From an uncultured Lachnospiraceae bacterium (GTDB lineage: Bacteria; Bacillota; Clostridia; Lachnospirales; Lachnospiraceae), in contig CAJTVD010000020.1 in assembly GCA_910579495.1 (NCBI GenBank), positions 1 through 23,071 of the forward strand: DNA of 23,071 bases, given 5' to 3'. The notes under the pieces were generated by a model, which worked only from the letters and a program-made list of their open reading frames with translations, was not told the origin of the DNA and made no database searches. Positions 22,926 through 23,071 of this stretch are shown here, piece by piece (position 1 is the stretch's first letter; the number at the start of each line of letters is the position of its first letter). A program made the translations under genes and the position numbers.

Positions 22926-23071
22926 GTTTATTTCTCGCCATCGCCTAGGGATGGCCCTGGGCAGGTTTTGGGATATCCGGCAGAATGTGCAAAAAATTTG
23001 CCAGATGCCCTGAATTTTTGTATAATGTTAGATAAGATACGGGGGTGCCTGTAAAGAAAGGGTGCGCCGCT
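22926..23071 (+). promoter_or_regulatory. Plus-strand promoter and leader for a gene beyond the right edge
   Basis: TTGCCA at 22998-23003, a 17-bp spacer and TATAAT at 23021-23026 form a good sigma-A promoter reading out of the window. No start codon with a convincing frame is reached before 23071. The 70 bases before it hold nothing I recognise. Confidence 0.6.

Overview
The window looks like a chromosome segment from an anaerobic low-GC Gram-positive bacterium of the class Clostridia, most likely Lachnospiraceae. The evidence is an oxygen-sensitive class III ribonucleotide reductase pair (nrdD-nrdG), a LytTR/DUF3021/ABC operon, strong AGGAGG-type ribosome binding sites, intrinsic terminators, and remnants of a Tn1549-like conjugative element. 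This placement is inferred from protein resemblance and was not searched.

Bases 1 to about 6,850 are an accessory patchwork. It opens with decayed pieces of a conjugative element: a sigma-like regulator whose C-terminal half has been replaced, and a frameshifted small coiled-coil gene. A nucleotidyltransferase-fold gene follows, then a possible Rpn-type tail fragment, a broken serine recombinase, an intact Rpn-family (PD-(D/E)XK) nuclease/transposase, and about 700 bases of gene debris that includes a dead GNAT acetyltransferase. After that comes a same-strand run of small single-domain enzymes: GNAT, SAM methyltransferase, a second GNAT, a P-loop stub and a P-loop kinase-like protein. A MerR/TipAS-type regulator (6958-7797, minus) closes this part and diverges from the next operon.

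Bases 8,085 to 15,093 hold the most interesting content, a tightly coupled five-gene operon: a dynamin-like GTPase, a small two-helix membrane protein, a 1,074-residue HerA/VirB4-like ATPase with a glycine-rich hydrophobic segment, a small HNH/Endo VII (LHH) nuclease with a helical N-terminus, and a SMI1/KNR4 (SUKH) immunity-type protein. The last two look like a polymorphic toxin and its immunity protein. I do not recognise a characterised system that joins them to a dynamin and a HerA-type pump. My inference is a membrane-remodelling and ATP-driven machine that stores, translocates or deploys a nuclease. A strong terminator ends the operon, and a 37-bp tandem repeat follows directly.

From about 15,290 to the end the DNA is visibly more GC-rich and looks like host backbone. 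It holds a large uncharacterised protein with a small HTH partner, a LytTR regulator with a DUF3021 membrane protein and a two-gene ABC exporter, and the convergent nrdD-nrdG operon. A plus-strand promoter at the right edge serves a gene outside the window. The base-composition change and the tandem repeat at about 15.2 kb suggest this is the edge of an island. I saw no rRNA, tRNA or CRISPR array.
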